From Macrotrachela quadricornifera (Eukaryota > Rotifera > Eurotatoria > Philodinida > Philodinidae), in assembly GCA_022393335.1 (NCBI GenBank), contig JAJEKB010021088.1:829151-893150 (forward strand): DNA of 64,000 bases. Direction: 5' to 3'. Shown here in pieces: positions 35,055 through 46,592 of the stretch. Below the pieces are notes generated by a model that saw only the letters and a program-made list of their open reading frames with translations, made no database searches and had not been told where the DNA came from. Position numbers and translations under genes: made by a program. The stretch's first letter is position 1, and the number at the start of each line of letters is the position of its first letter.

Positions 35055-35345
35055 ACAAAAGATAATGAACATTTTTAATTATTTGTTATTTTCTTTTTGG
35101 TATTCATTTAACTGCTAAGTAAATTAAAATAAAGTTTAAGTAAAAAATAATTTTTTTCTAAGTAGTTTATTGAAAAAAATTTGAAGTAAAAAAAACATTT
35201 TTGCTAGGTATTTTAATTACATTCTAAACGAAAAAGTTTAGCTTTCTAGGTAAAATATTAGAAAATGATATGTAAATAAATAATTTTGTAAAGTAAACAA
35301 ATAAATTTTATAAAGTAAATAGACCTAAGTACATCAGTAGAAAAT
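35055..35345. repeat. Probable left terminal repeat of MULE element
   Basis: AT-rich sequence with an iterated motif near GCTAAGTAAAT (35117), CTAAGTAGTTT (35159), GCTAGGTATTTT (35203) and CTAGGTAAAAT (35248). The same motif recurs in inverted orientation downstream of the transposase remnant at about 37620-37790. This fits the long degenerate terminal repeats of Mutator-like elements. Confidence 0.45.
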
Positions 35346-35357
35346 TTAAGTGCACAA

Positions 35358-37183
35358 TTATTTTATTAAGAGAGCTTTGGTTATTTTTCGTGGTCGTCCT
35401 TGTTTTTGTTTTTCATCAACAGGTACATTCTTCGCTAGTGCAGGTGGTTTGCAAAACTTCAATCTCATTGTCATAGGAATTACATGTTTGCAAATATATT
35501 CTTTGGAAAAGTTTGGACAATTGTAAAACCATTTTTCTACTCTGATCCATTGTCTGATAAAGTTACTTTCCATATTCCGAATTAAATATCTTTCAGTTGC
35601 TTGAATGATGTCCATTTTTTCTTTTTATAATTTTGAATGTCGTTTTTTGTAACACTCTATCTCACCAACTGGTATGTAATAATCGGTTAAATTTTTTTTA
35701 TTAGATGAAATCTGTAATACTGATTTGGAGGATTTTGCAAAATAGTATGTATCGGTCCATTTTTTAAGTGTTATTTTTGATTCTGTGGAAAACATAAACG
35801 GATCCGTTTGGTCCTGATTGCGAGACATGAACCATTTATGTACAATATCATTTGCAATTGTAAGAAATCTTGATAATCCATGTCGTTCTCTAAATGTATG
35901 TTCATCTTTGATGATTTTGTTTGTTGCTTCTAATGGATTATTAGTACTTGGTGTCAAGGTGCTGTATCCTTCATACTATGAATCAAGAGTTTTTAACCAT
36001 TCGTTTTCAAAATATTCTGTAAATTCTTTTTCAGTTTTGTTCTATTTCTTTAAAAATAAGGATGATGCATGTCGAAATACAATTTCTGATTCACACAACT
36101 GTAATTTATCAACATCATCTGGTCTATCATTTTTTATTGCATCACCCGTTTTTAAGCTCTTTAATTTTTTCTGAATATTTCGACGCATATGAGACCAACA
36201 TATCATCATTTTATTGTTATTAAATCGTCTCATAAATGCACTACGCATGACACCAGACTCGTCAGCTGTAAAAACTTTAGGTGTAAAACTTATTTCAGTT
36301 ATTCGTTCAATACCATCAGAAATGCTTTTAAAGATAAATTCGAAATCCTGCTGCTTTTCATCACTACAGACAGATAAAGCGCATGGATGAAACTTTCGAT
36401 CATAATCACTAGTATCGACTACCAAAACACGATATCCTTGATAAATCAGTTTATAGGTGACATCGGCATGTACATTTGTCGAAGTCGAAGCAATTCTAAT
36501 CACTCTTTTTATTGATAAGAAAAATCTAAATTTGTTGATGTCATCTACGACATCTTCATCATCATCATCATCAGTGCCATCTTCATAACGAATGTAAAAG
36601 GAAACGACAAATGTTTCATCATCAGATTGTGGTATTTCTAATTTTTCTTGACAGCAATATTTTAATTCTTCTAAACTTAAAGTCATAGAACCAAACTTTT
36701 GCTTACACAATTGTGTTAAATAATTGTTCACTTGGTTACGTGTTATATTAATGTTTTTCTCTTGTAACTCTTCATAGATTTTCCTGGATTTCAGTTTTAA
36801 ATCGAACAATTCTTTTATTTTGAATTTCATTTCTTCCGAAAAAAATGGCGTCTGCTTGAAATAGTATGAATGTGTTCGCTTTTTCCACGAAATACTATAA
36901 CTTTATCACAATCATATGGATAATAAAGGTGAACTGCAGTATCACGCTGCTTTTCATAAAATGGAACTTCATTACAGCGATAATCAACTTTGATTCCAGC
37001 TTGGTCTTTATTGGTGTAATATCGACTCCATCGTCCTTCTCGCTTGTTTGCCATTTGAGCTTCTGTATCATCAGAAAAGCTTGCCTCTTCTACCCAATCA
37101 AATTTACGTCTAATCGTTTTCTTTTCTTCATTAACGTGCTGATCCAAATCCATTTCATCATCAGATTGCAATGAACTTTCATA
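35358..37183 (-). pseudogene. Mutator-like (MULE) transposase, broken
   Basis: Minus-strand blocks in order. An N-terminal part contains FLYWCH-like wording (GRWSRYYTNKDQAGIKVDYR). A central MULE domain includes HADVTYKLIYQGYRVLVVD, PKVFTADESGVMRSAFMRR and MMICWSHMRRNIQKKLKSL. A run with NPLEATNKIIKDEHTFRERHG follows. A C-terminal SWIM-type zinc finger (CPNFSKEYICKHVIPMTMRL, first Cys apparently changed to Tyr) comes last. Frames change near 36830 and around 35960-36040, and an in-frame TAA separates the last two parts near 35626. The element is therefore not autonomous now. Acidic repeats of Asp around 36545-36580 come from a GATGAT run. Confidence 0.85.
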
Positions 37184-37479
37184 TTGTTGTGTCTCGAAAA
37201 ATCTTGCTACTGTCGTATGTTTCTGTTGAAGGATGAGTAATTTATCAATTCAGTACAAAATTTTATTTTTATTTTTCAAACGGTCACTATTCATATACCC
37301 CTACGTGAAAATGCTAATGGAAAAACTAACGATACTTGGAAGGAGACTTAATGAAGGAGAAAATACCTGAATAGTATCACAAGAGAAAAACGCTTAGAAA
37401 ATACCTTAGTAATGGAAAGAAAAGAAAAAAAGATATATATGTATATTGTATGAATCATCTGTATGTCGGCAGAACGGAG

Positions 37480-37800
37480 GAGAAGAAGAGGAAAATATCC
37501 AATATAAGTGAATTCCACTATTTACTTATTATTAATTTGTTTTCTTATAAAGAAATCCAATTTTTTAACTTGATAATTAAATATTTTACATGTATATTAA
37601 TTATTAAACTTGACAAAAAATTTTCCTACTGAGAAAGAATAATTTAATTGAGCATCCAACTTATTTGCTGAGAATATGTAAATTTTACTGAGCAAAATTC
37701 AACTTACAATTTATATGATTTACTTAGCAAAAAAATATTACCCTTTCTTTTTATTAGAAAAAGTTTGCTAACTTATTTATAAAGATTTTTATTGTGATAA
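37480..37800. repeat. Probable right terminal repeat of MULE element
   Basis: Inverted counterpart of 35055-35345. It shows ATTTACTTAGC (37718), TTTTACTGAGC (37682), TTATTTGCTGAG (37659) and TTCCTACTGAG (37623), spaced 30-50 bp apart. Overall identity is low, so the outer boundary and the 8-11 bp target duplication were not resolved. Confidence 0.4.
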
Positions 37801-37925
37801 GTTTAAAAAATCTGATATATTGAAAACTAATTTAATTTTCTAGTTGATGGCAATAGTATTATATATTTTGAATATTTACGAAAAATTTTAATTATTTATT
37901 GTCATAATTTGAATTATAAATAGTT

Positions 37926-38532
37926 TCAACCAACTTGTACTATATCTTCATATGCTTTAATAATTTGAATTACATTCTTTTGTCGATTGATTTGATCGAT
38001 AGATTCTTTCATAAAATGAATTAAATCCGATGATGGACACGCTATTGTTAAGCTTTGATCGATAATAAGAGCACATTTAGTAATAAAGTGATAACAACAT
38101 GTTTGATAAATACTATCAATAATACGTTTTTGTACAATCTAGTTCAAAAAATGTTATTCTGAATATATATACTAAAACTGTTGAATTTTAGAACATTTAA
38201 GCAACAGTATGAAGTCAAGACTATTTGAATAACTATTGCTGCTTTAGTTTCATCAGATACCAATGTATATGAATCAGGAACTATTATAGAAGCGGTAGCC
38301 ATGTCGAAATAAAATCTTTGAAATGAAAATTTGAAGTAGAACTGGTGCCAGTTGTGATGGATTTTGACTTAATTAAATTAACTTGATTCGTTGGTTGAGC
38401 AAAACCAGTCATTGTAACTGGTGACGACGCTTCTTTACTACTTTGATCTTTTACTTTTTTGTTTTTGCGCTCGTTCATTTTATCTACGACGCTTATATAT
38501 TGATTATTCACTGTAAAAACTCTTTTTTCCAT
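37926..38532 (-). pseudogene. Small unknown gene or 3' fragment
   Basis: The upstream run starts MEKRVFTVNNQYISVVDKMN and is followed by a Lys/Ser-rich segment. A one-base frame change near 38305 leads to MATASIIVPDSYTLVSDETK. A GT..AG intron of about 80 bp then leads to IVQKRIIDSIYQTCCYHFIT and the end EDIVQVG and TGA. The second half looks like a genuine helical protein. The frame change may be a lesion or an unrecognised splice. No family is recognised. Confidence 0.4.
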
Positions 38533-38540
38533 TTCTAATA

Positions 38541-40343
38541 TTTCATCTACCCGTTCTGTAGAGGGGTGCCCAACGACTGAGAAACAGGAATTCTCTCATT
38601 TCTGGATACTATCAGCTAAAACTGATCAAATTCCCTCGAGAAATGAGAATTAACATACAATTCCTTCACAGATTCCCACCAATTTCTTCCACACTTCTCT
38701 TCAACTAATACTCACTATAAAAACTAAACTCGCTACCTAACAGAAACCCTACTTAAATCCACGGTCCCTTTTCGAAAAACTCACTCAATGACAATTCCTC
38801 CGAAAGAAATCGACGAATCGAATAGAACTTGTAGACATTATCCCACTAAAAGAATGACGAATTGTTGCAAATCAAACAACGAGCGAAAACAGAATTTACA
38901 CGAACAATTAAACAAAGACGCAACATATAAACACAACATTCACATATGACGAATGCACAAACAGCCTATAAACAATCTTGAGGGATTATCTCAGTTCTTT
39001 TGATAATACTTAGGCACTGAAGCAGGTATCTACAAGGTACCTAGAACCAACAGTGAACAATTGGACTAGTCGATGAGGAAGTTGTTCCACTTTGAGGAGA
39101 AACGGTTCACCCACAAAAGTCATATATATTAAGAAGAAATGCATAAAAAATGAAAATGTGCGTAGCATACACCAAAATATCACAGTGTGTGCAGCAAAGA
39201 AAAAATATAAGCATATCTATATAAACATACACTTATATACATATAAATCTGTCATTTCTCGGTTTCTGATTATGGAAGTAGAAATGGATGTTTAATTTCT
39301 TCTTGAATCTTTTAGGATTTGAGTTCCCGGAGTATGCATGCCACTATGTACTAACGCAGAAGAAATCCAACTGTTGTGCTATATTCTTCAATATTCATGG
39401 TTAACCGTGTTCCATACAATTAGGACATCAAAAAAGAGAGATGAGCGTAATAGTAGACACCTTTAAACTTGATCTTTTTACCTAAAACCATGGACTTCAC
39501 ATATCCTCTTTGGTGAATAATAACTTGAAAGTTTATAACGATGAAATCATTGGCAACGATAATATTGGTGAAACTAAAATTCGCTTCAAGAATGTGGAAC
39601 AGACCGGCAGTTGATTGAATGAATGAGTTACTTTACCTATTACATTTGGTCATGGTTCGAATGGTAGGGCACACGTCACTATGTGGCTTACTTAATGAAT
39701 TTTCATTCGAACAAGTATTTGTAATTAATTGAATAAACATTTATATTAGTTATCATATATTTTTCTATTACTCTATATTATGTATTTAGTGTATTTTTTC
39801 ATTTTTTCTCATATTCACTAAAATTTTGCTTGCCTGAAAAAGTATAATCATTCAGTTCACTCTCTAACTTGACATCCTCTAAAAAATACGTTTTCGTTTA
39901 TATAAAGTTAATCACTGTAACACTGCACAGTGATACTATATATTCACGGATGCTAGTTCTACCATGTTCAATATCTTGCCATGTAATTTATATTAAGGTT
40001 CAACACAATGAGAGTTTCAGGAAGTAATACTTACTGTACACAATGTTCCTTACACTTTTCTATGAAAATGAGCAATAAAACTTCAAAGTTCAGCCAAATT
40101 TTGATGACTCCGCATTATCATTAACAAAAGTTTATCATGAGTTGAAAAATATCAGACGACTTTAATGCTTGTAAAAATAGCATAAACCTCTCATGGGATA
40201 AAATATTTTAATTATTAAATTTTATTGAGTTGGGAACAGAATTATTCTTTGATGTCGTAAAAAGTAACAGTAATTCTTCGAGACTACTTCATTTCAGTTT
40301 TTTGTCTCTATTTTTGATTAGAAGACTTTGTCGTTAAGGTCTG
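38541..40343. other. Intergenic, possible LTR-like block
   Basis: Positions 38560-39100 are less AT-rich than the surroundings and contain no frame. They begin TGTAGAGGGGTGCCCAACG and could be an old solo LTR or a hAT-type fragment, but neither terminal pairs nor target duplications were found. The remainder is ordinary AT-rich sequence. Confidence 0.3.
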
Positions 40344-41422
40344 TTAGTTGACACTGACACACAATCGACACTTATCGTATTCATCCAATGAGCATTGCCA
40401 TGATACACCATTCGAAAAATCTATGCCACAGCTGTCACACTTAAATTTATCATCTGCATATGGTTTTCCACCTTTCGTTTTTCGATCTTGACTGTCGCAC
40501 AACTGTAATCCATGCCCTTTAGAACATTTGAATACAGCCGGATCTAAATGAATAGAAAAATGACAATATTTTGAATTCATTGAAGCTGACACAAAATAAA
40601 TAGTAGTATCTAAATGCAATAATATCAATAGCGTGTAACTGATTTCTTTTTAAATTGTGCAAAGATTCTAACGTATTGAAATTGAAATTATCATCAAAAC
40701 TAGTCTTTCTCTGTCTGCCATAAAAGCAGTATTTATATAAGCGTCAACGTTAATGTATCGTTTTTTAGGACATGAAGATGCAAATACGGACATGCAATAA
40801 GAGCTAAACAAAAGTATATTACAACGTCGTGCTTATGACACAATTTGGTATCCATTTTTCTAGAACTCCTCTCACCCCACAGATTGAAAAATATAAATAT
40901 TTATAAGCTCACATATTCCTAGTAAAATCCTGATTATGAGTGATCATCACACATGATTACCTTGTGAGAGCGGTTTTCCGACTTGATAAGTGAGATGTTT
41001 CTTCTTGACTACTTCTTTAACTACTTCTTGTTCAAAAGAAGTCATGAGTCGCTCATCATTGCCATATTTAAAGTTTTGATTATAAGTTCCACTATTAAAT
41101 CCAAGTTCACCGTTATCTTTGAGACTAAATCCTGAAATCAATTCGAATGATTTTGAATCACCATACAAGCTATAATACCAATTGCATAGTCGTTCATGTT
41201 GAGTACTTCCTGTCCCAGTCTTATAGCAATCTTCACAAACGAGTAGTACAATATTTTTGAATCTTTTTTCTTTTGGATAAAAGACTAGACCCGTTTTCGA
41301 TTTATTGCAAGAACAATTGTGAGTTGACCATCCGTAACGATTTGACAATGGAAATTTTGTAGAATCTGGCGCTTTGGCCATAGCGAAAAGATCCCATTTA
41401 TCGTTTCGTATAATGATGTTTC
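40344..41422 (-). CDS. Cysteine-rich zinc-binding protein, 5' end open
   Basis: Exons at 41422-40961 and 40543-40344 join in phase across a 417-bp intron. The first contains STHNCSCNKSKTGLVFYPKE and LLVCEDCYKTGTGS, two CxC/CxxC pairs likely to bind zinc. The second contains FKCSKGHGLQLCDSQ, FKCDSCGIDFSNGVSWQCS and YDKCRLC, spaced as in a C1-like/ZZ-like finger (Cys-x2-Cys...Trp-x-Cys...Cys-x2-Cys). A splice acceptor (ATTGTAG) at 41423 overlaps the first possible ATG (41432), so upstream exons probably exist. Function is unknown; protein binding is the usual role of such fingers. The long intron is unusual here. Confidence 0.6.
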
Positions 41423-41432
41423 CTACAATCAT

Positions 41433-43005
41433 AAATTAAATAAGAAATTGTCATTTCGAACATAAGAGAATATTGTTTAAAACATGACATCATTCAGTGG
41501 TATGTTGACCAATCGTGGAATAGCTCTTCTCTTTCAAATCATCACCCTCAAAACTTTATTTATTGAAACCGAGAGGATAACAGGTACAGTCCATTTATAA
41601 CTTCGAACTCCATAAAAACAGATTAAGTCTTAAAAGCCACTTCAAATCATGCGAAGCCACTCAAAACTAATTTAAAATCATATAAAGACCGATAAGATGC
41701 GGCTGAAATAATTGATTAAAATTATGTTTGAACAATATTTAACGGACTTTATTGTGTATAGTAAAGAGGATTTATCTTCCCTAGTCTCGATTTTGATCAT
41801 TCCTTTAAGAAGTTTGGCTGAAACTTTCAGAATCGTGTTTCAAATTCTGATGGTTCCTGCTTTCGGGTTTTTTCAAAGTGAAATAGAATCTTGTTCAGGA
41901 TTGCCTCAAATTTGTGCTCAGATATTTTTCTTAATTGAAAATATAGAAGTCCACCAAGATTTAATCAAGAGTCTATCAAGGATCCATTCGCGGTTATGAT
42001 ACAGGCTTTCAACAAAATTTTTTCAAGTTTTCATTAAGATCGGGATCAAATCTTGTGTCAGAATCTATAAGCTTTGACAATCATGAATTCTATAAGTCAG
42101 GATGTTAATATGAATCCTATTCGAGACACAGGCACAATTCAATTTTGATGAGTCGATAGAGATCACTTGAGGAATCGAATCTCTTATGTTTAGTATATTT
42201 GTGAGCTCTAAATCTTTGAAAAAATGGTGCAATACAAACTGCAGAAAATAATAAAGTAAAATTTTCACGAAAACTAAAAGTAGCACGAAGAGTATATTGA
42301 TCGTGCTAGTTTTAATATGGAAATCTTTTTTTGACAGAGAATTAATTCGACTCATACTATTTTCTTGGTATCTTCGTTCAAACAATTATTAATTATAGGT
42401 ACATTTCACAATATATATTTACATGAAGAACCACATACAATGACCTATTTAATTTTAATCTAAATTTTAGAGAAAAAAAGACACTTAAAATCAAAATGAA
42501 ATGCGGGTCTATCAGGTCTAATAAAATTCATCATCACCATTTACGTATACATATATTCATTCTTATTTTTTTATAAGATGCGAATCTTTGCGGGTGCTGT
42601 TGGATTTTAATATTTATCTATATGTATATTAAATTGAGCAAAACCCGAAAGACCCGTATCAATTGATAGGATATGGAAAAAAGTTCAAATCTCGAAACGC
42701 ATTAATCTTGCTTACCACGAAAAGGAGTCGTTTTAAATATTCAAATATATCGTTTATATTTAATAATGGTTTGCGAACAATGAAAAAACGTAAAGATCAT
42801 ATAATAAATGATATATTGTCAGTAATGTCTGATTCAATTATCTTTTGCATTCAGAAACCGTGTAATATGTATTCTGTTCAGAATCGTGGGAAACATATTA
42901 TTTAAATGATCCGAAACAGAGTTTTGTTCTACTATTGTGTTTATTCATAAACTGTAGATTACGAATTTGTAAATGAAATTAGAATCATTAGAAAAATAAT
43001 AGATT
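41433..43005. other. Intergenic, no supported gene
   Basis: Short open frames (41712-41999 plus, 42065-42385 minus, 42663-42905 plus) show no motif and are judged chance. Upstream exons of the zinc-binding gene may be hidden here. Confidence 0.35.
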
Positions 43006-43149
43006 CTAAATAAAGCTCTGTTCAATCATTTCTCTCCCATTAAAATGTGAGTTGACTATAAATATATTTATTAAAGATGATATAGAAAATAAACGTTTCG
43101 AAAATTCATCTGGAGTAGGTGGTTTACCATAGTTTGAGCTGTCTGCCAT
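43006..43149 (-). CDS. Small hypothetical protein or first exon
   Basis: A 47-aa frame, MADSSNYGKPPTPDEFSKRL followed by a hydrophobic stretch and a stop. The N-terminus is polar and protein-like, and could be the first exon of a decayed gene. There is no homology by recognition. Confidence 0.25.
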   Translation of the reverse strand: MADSSNYGKPPTPDEFSKRLFSISSLINIFIVNSHFNGREMIEQSFI

Positions 43150-44165
43150 TGTCAATTCTAAATAAATAAAAATGTTGCCTTTTTATTAAAGCTAAAAAAT
43201 AGAAAATTCGTATAAATAAAACAGAAAAAAAAACTTCACTTGCTTTTTACCCTATACAACGCATTTTACCGTTTATTTTTAGTCATAGCATAAATAAATA
43301 TCAAAGATATCATAGTAAATACGCAACTAAACTGATGAATCATAGAAAAACATCAGAGGCAAAACCAAAAGAAAAATAATTGGATGACCTCAATATCTGC
43401 ATTGTCGCGATTGTATACAAAAAAATCGTTATTTTCTGATTTTAAGAAGTTTTTAAAGCGCAAGAAGGAATGCTGGAAACATTTACAGAAAAAATTCAGC
43501 GCTTTTCAGTTTTTCTTGCGAATATTTCGTTACTAAAATGCATAGGATTGGTAAAGTACATACAATTAGCTGCTTATAAATTATGAGCTTGAAAATAGTA
43601 GTGACCCTTTCGTACTTAATTTACCTGTTTTTTTAAGCATCATTCTAGTTTGAATCAAAAGTAGACACAAGACTCACCGGCAGCTTTTTCAGATATAGGG
43701 ACATAATTAGAAATAAACTTGTAGAGGAGGCAAATGCCCCTTTCAGCATTTTGCATGATCAACGACAAATTTATTATGTGATCTGAATTGTTTAAAGTTA
43801 ATCAAACTCGGTAAGTGTGACAACAAGGTTTTTGCATGAAGTCAATTTTAAGTTTTTTTCATAGCTTACAGTACATAAAAACCTTGTTGTTTCAAACTGC
43901 TTCTCATACAGAAATGTTAATGTTGAAAAAATTCATACATCATATAAAAGCTAGAACAATTTCTTGCGCAGCGAAAACAGTTTGTAAGCGCAAAACACAA
44001 TTTTTATTTAATTTTTGCAGATAGAACTATTTGTCACTGATCAACCCAACATCAATCTTGTCCTATTGTTTCATGCTTATGTATAAGATGTAGGTAAATC
44101 AAATTTCTAGTAAAGTTTTGTTTTTATCTTTGTTTACATCATTTGATCGAACGTGAGTCACTGAT
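43150..44165. other. Intergenic with a short hairpin
   Basis: An inverted repeat, ACAACAAGGTTTTTGCATG (43821) against CATAAAAACCTTGTTGTTT (43875), forms a stem of about 17 bp with a loop near 35 bp. Nothing else is recognised. Confidence 0.4.
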
Positions 44166-46280
44166 CATGAAAAATTAGTTTTTAGCGTTAGGGAATGCTT
44201 CTTTCAGGTAAAAAATATGAAAAATTTAAACGATATGATTTCTTTGCAAATAATATATTGTTTCCAAAATATGCTTTGCATTTTGCTTGCTGTTTTTTCT
44301 GAATTTATAATAAAAAACTGAGCCTAAATGACTTGTTAAACGGGCTCTAGACTGTGAATAAAAAGCTTTCACCATGTTGCTCCGAACGACGTCAAGGATG
44401 ACACTTATAGGTTGTCTTTATAAACCTGTTTAATCCTTTCATGTAAGTGTTAAAATTAAATATTTTATTTCACTCTATTCATGATACTATCAACCACAAA
44501 TGTACGTATCTTTCTGTTTCTTTTCATTTCTTGAAAAAAAAAAGTCATTTTTACTAATTTGTCAGTAAAGTAGCTGAAATTGCATTCATACTCAAATCGG
44601 TGATTATCGCGTCTGTGAATGACTGTTTTTTCTCCGTATACAACATGGAAATACATAATCGTAATACTGAGTCATGCAATACGAAAACATACGATTGCTT
44701 GATCTGAACATTTCTCAATTTATGCAGTAAGATGACCATATTCAGAATCAGCATGGAAAATCCAGTCGGTCTATACATATTTTTATCATCTTCGTTTATT
44801 TCAGTTTTTCTTAAATTTTGCACTGTGAACAGAGTTGCCATTTCTTCCACTTTTTGCAAAAAGCTTCTGATTTTTTGCCTTTCCTTTCTGCTGTTCCACC
44901 TTTTCAGCTTTTTTCTCGATTTTCACAGCTTATCTCCGATTTTTAATGCAACGACCTATCTCATCTAGCTAAAACACTTCTAGAAAAAGCAGGATACTAC
45001 AAATAAAAATTGAGGCGCAATATTAGATATTTAGCAAATTTTTTTGTGCCTGTCAGATAAAAGAATCACTAATCCATGGTATTGGTTTGTTATTGATCAG
45101 TTCAAGCACAACGGATATAAGTGACTGTGCACCGTTTTTACCTAGTAAGAGTCATTATAATCCTACACACGACTTTTAATAGGCAAGAAAAAGTTTCGTA
45201 TCAAACCAGTTTGATGAGTTATAGTGATGCTTTCTTATAAAATAGGTGATAATTTAGTGTATCATAATAGTACGATTCGTTATTTCTTACTAGTATTCGC
45301 TTGTTCTATGTACTTTAAAAACAGTAGTATCAAACTTGAATGTTGAATTCAGATATTCAACAATTGAACTATTTTCTTCCTTCTGCTCTGCGCAGTTTCC
45401 TCCATCTCCTCCCTCTTCAAAGGGGTGCATCATCATCCCCAGCTCGTTCTGGTGGATTTGCGCATTCACCTTCAAAGTTAAATTGTTGAATATTTGAATT
45501 CAAGTTTCAAGTATTACGTATATGACTGATTCTGAATATCATAATCTTATTACATGGGAGCTTAATTTTTATGATAAAAATAGAGAAATACAGGCAGAAA
45601 TCTAATACTTTTATGACTAATGATATGACGAATTTTATGAAATAAAATGCTTCGCTTCATTGCATACGAGAAAAACCAGATGTCACAGCAAAAAGATTTC
45701 TGAGCTTAGAGCCGCTTGAAGAACTATGGTAAAACTCGAAATTTCAAGCTTACTTATACATCGATATTTTACCAATCAATCGAAGTCCATGCTTTTTTGC
45801 TTGCCACAGACGCATCCCTTCAAATATGAACATAGCTTGCCAACATTATACATTGTCTAAGTATTAATCCATAGTTTATCAATTGAACAATGACTACGTA
45901 ACTGATCATTATTTGATTTGGCTGACTGTTTCACTAGATAGCACTAATCAAGGCGAGTATTCACTTTAATTAGTTGAGTACTAATTAGTTAAGAAATTTA
46001 CGGTTACATGATGCTTATAGTCTAAATCACGAATTGACAGGAGATTAATTTTCCTTATTACTTAAAAATATCATCTGACATTTATTGCTAAAAAGTTCGA
46101 GTTTACGCAGTTTTGAACACGCATTTTACTATTTTCGACGCGGAATTCGAAAAAAAATGTTCTCAGAAGCTCAGAAGAATGTGTTTTTTTGAAAAACAAA
46201 ACGATACTCTTGAAGTTTTTCGTATTTTTCGACCTGAACAAAGTATTTGCAAACGCTAAAAACTAGTTTTTCATGTGTTC
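44166..46280. repeat. Inverted repeat pair, possible decayed element
   Basis: About 100 bp at 44166-44270 (ATGAAAAATTAGTTTTTAGC then TTCAGGTAAAAAATATGAAA) is inverted at 46180-46280 (GCTAAAAACTAGTTTTTCAT). The 2.1 kb between them holds no recognisable transposase. The pair may mark the ends of a decayed DNA transposon or be two opposed copies of a dispersed repeat. Confidence 0.45.
45339..45510. repeat. Short foldback, 35-bp arms
   Basis: CTTGAATGTTGAATTCAGAT continuing to ATTCAACAATTGAAC (45339-45373) is inverted at 45476-45510. About 29 of 35 positions agree by eye. The loop is C/T-rich and holds no gene. Confidence 0.6.
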
Positions 46281-46592
46281 AACAGCTCATGCTCTCTTAA
46301 ATAATGTAAAAAAAAAAGACAAAAACAATGTTTTATTCGAAATTCGTATTAACGACACCTTAAGCGTTGCTATATGCTCACATCGTGCTACACTTACAAT
46401 AAAATTTCGTTTATGTGTTGTCAATAAAGAACGAAAAATCTTTTTATGCATCATATTTTATGGTGGATGTCAACAGAACAGAACAAAATATTACACAACA
46501 TCATGAAAAATAGTGCATGCTTTCGCTGCTTGAACTAACTGCCTCATATAACTTCACCAGATTTTGAGCATCTTAAAAATTAATGTGATATA

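Noticed and set aside
36545..36580. Trinucleotide run ATC/GAT as an expandable repeat
   Set aside because: Encodes an ordinary acidic Asp stretch in the MULE transposase remnant.
38560..39100. Possible solo LTR
   Set aside because: Starts TG and is less AT-rich, but no matching CA end with a target duplication and no second copy were found.
44554..44859. 101-codon minus-strand frame and overlapping frames
   Set aside because: Overlaps other frames on both strands with no protein-like conservation.
44828..44960. CAGAGTTGCCATTTCTTCC tip as a possible hAT end
   Set aside because: The opposite end is only weakly inverted (GCAACGACCTA) and no 8-bp duplication is seen.
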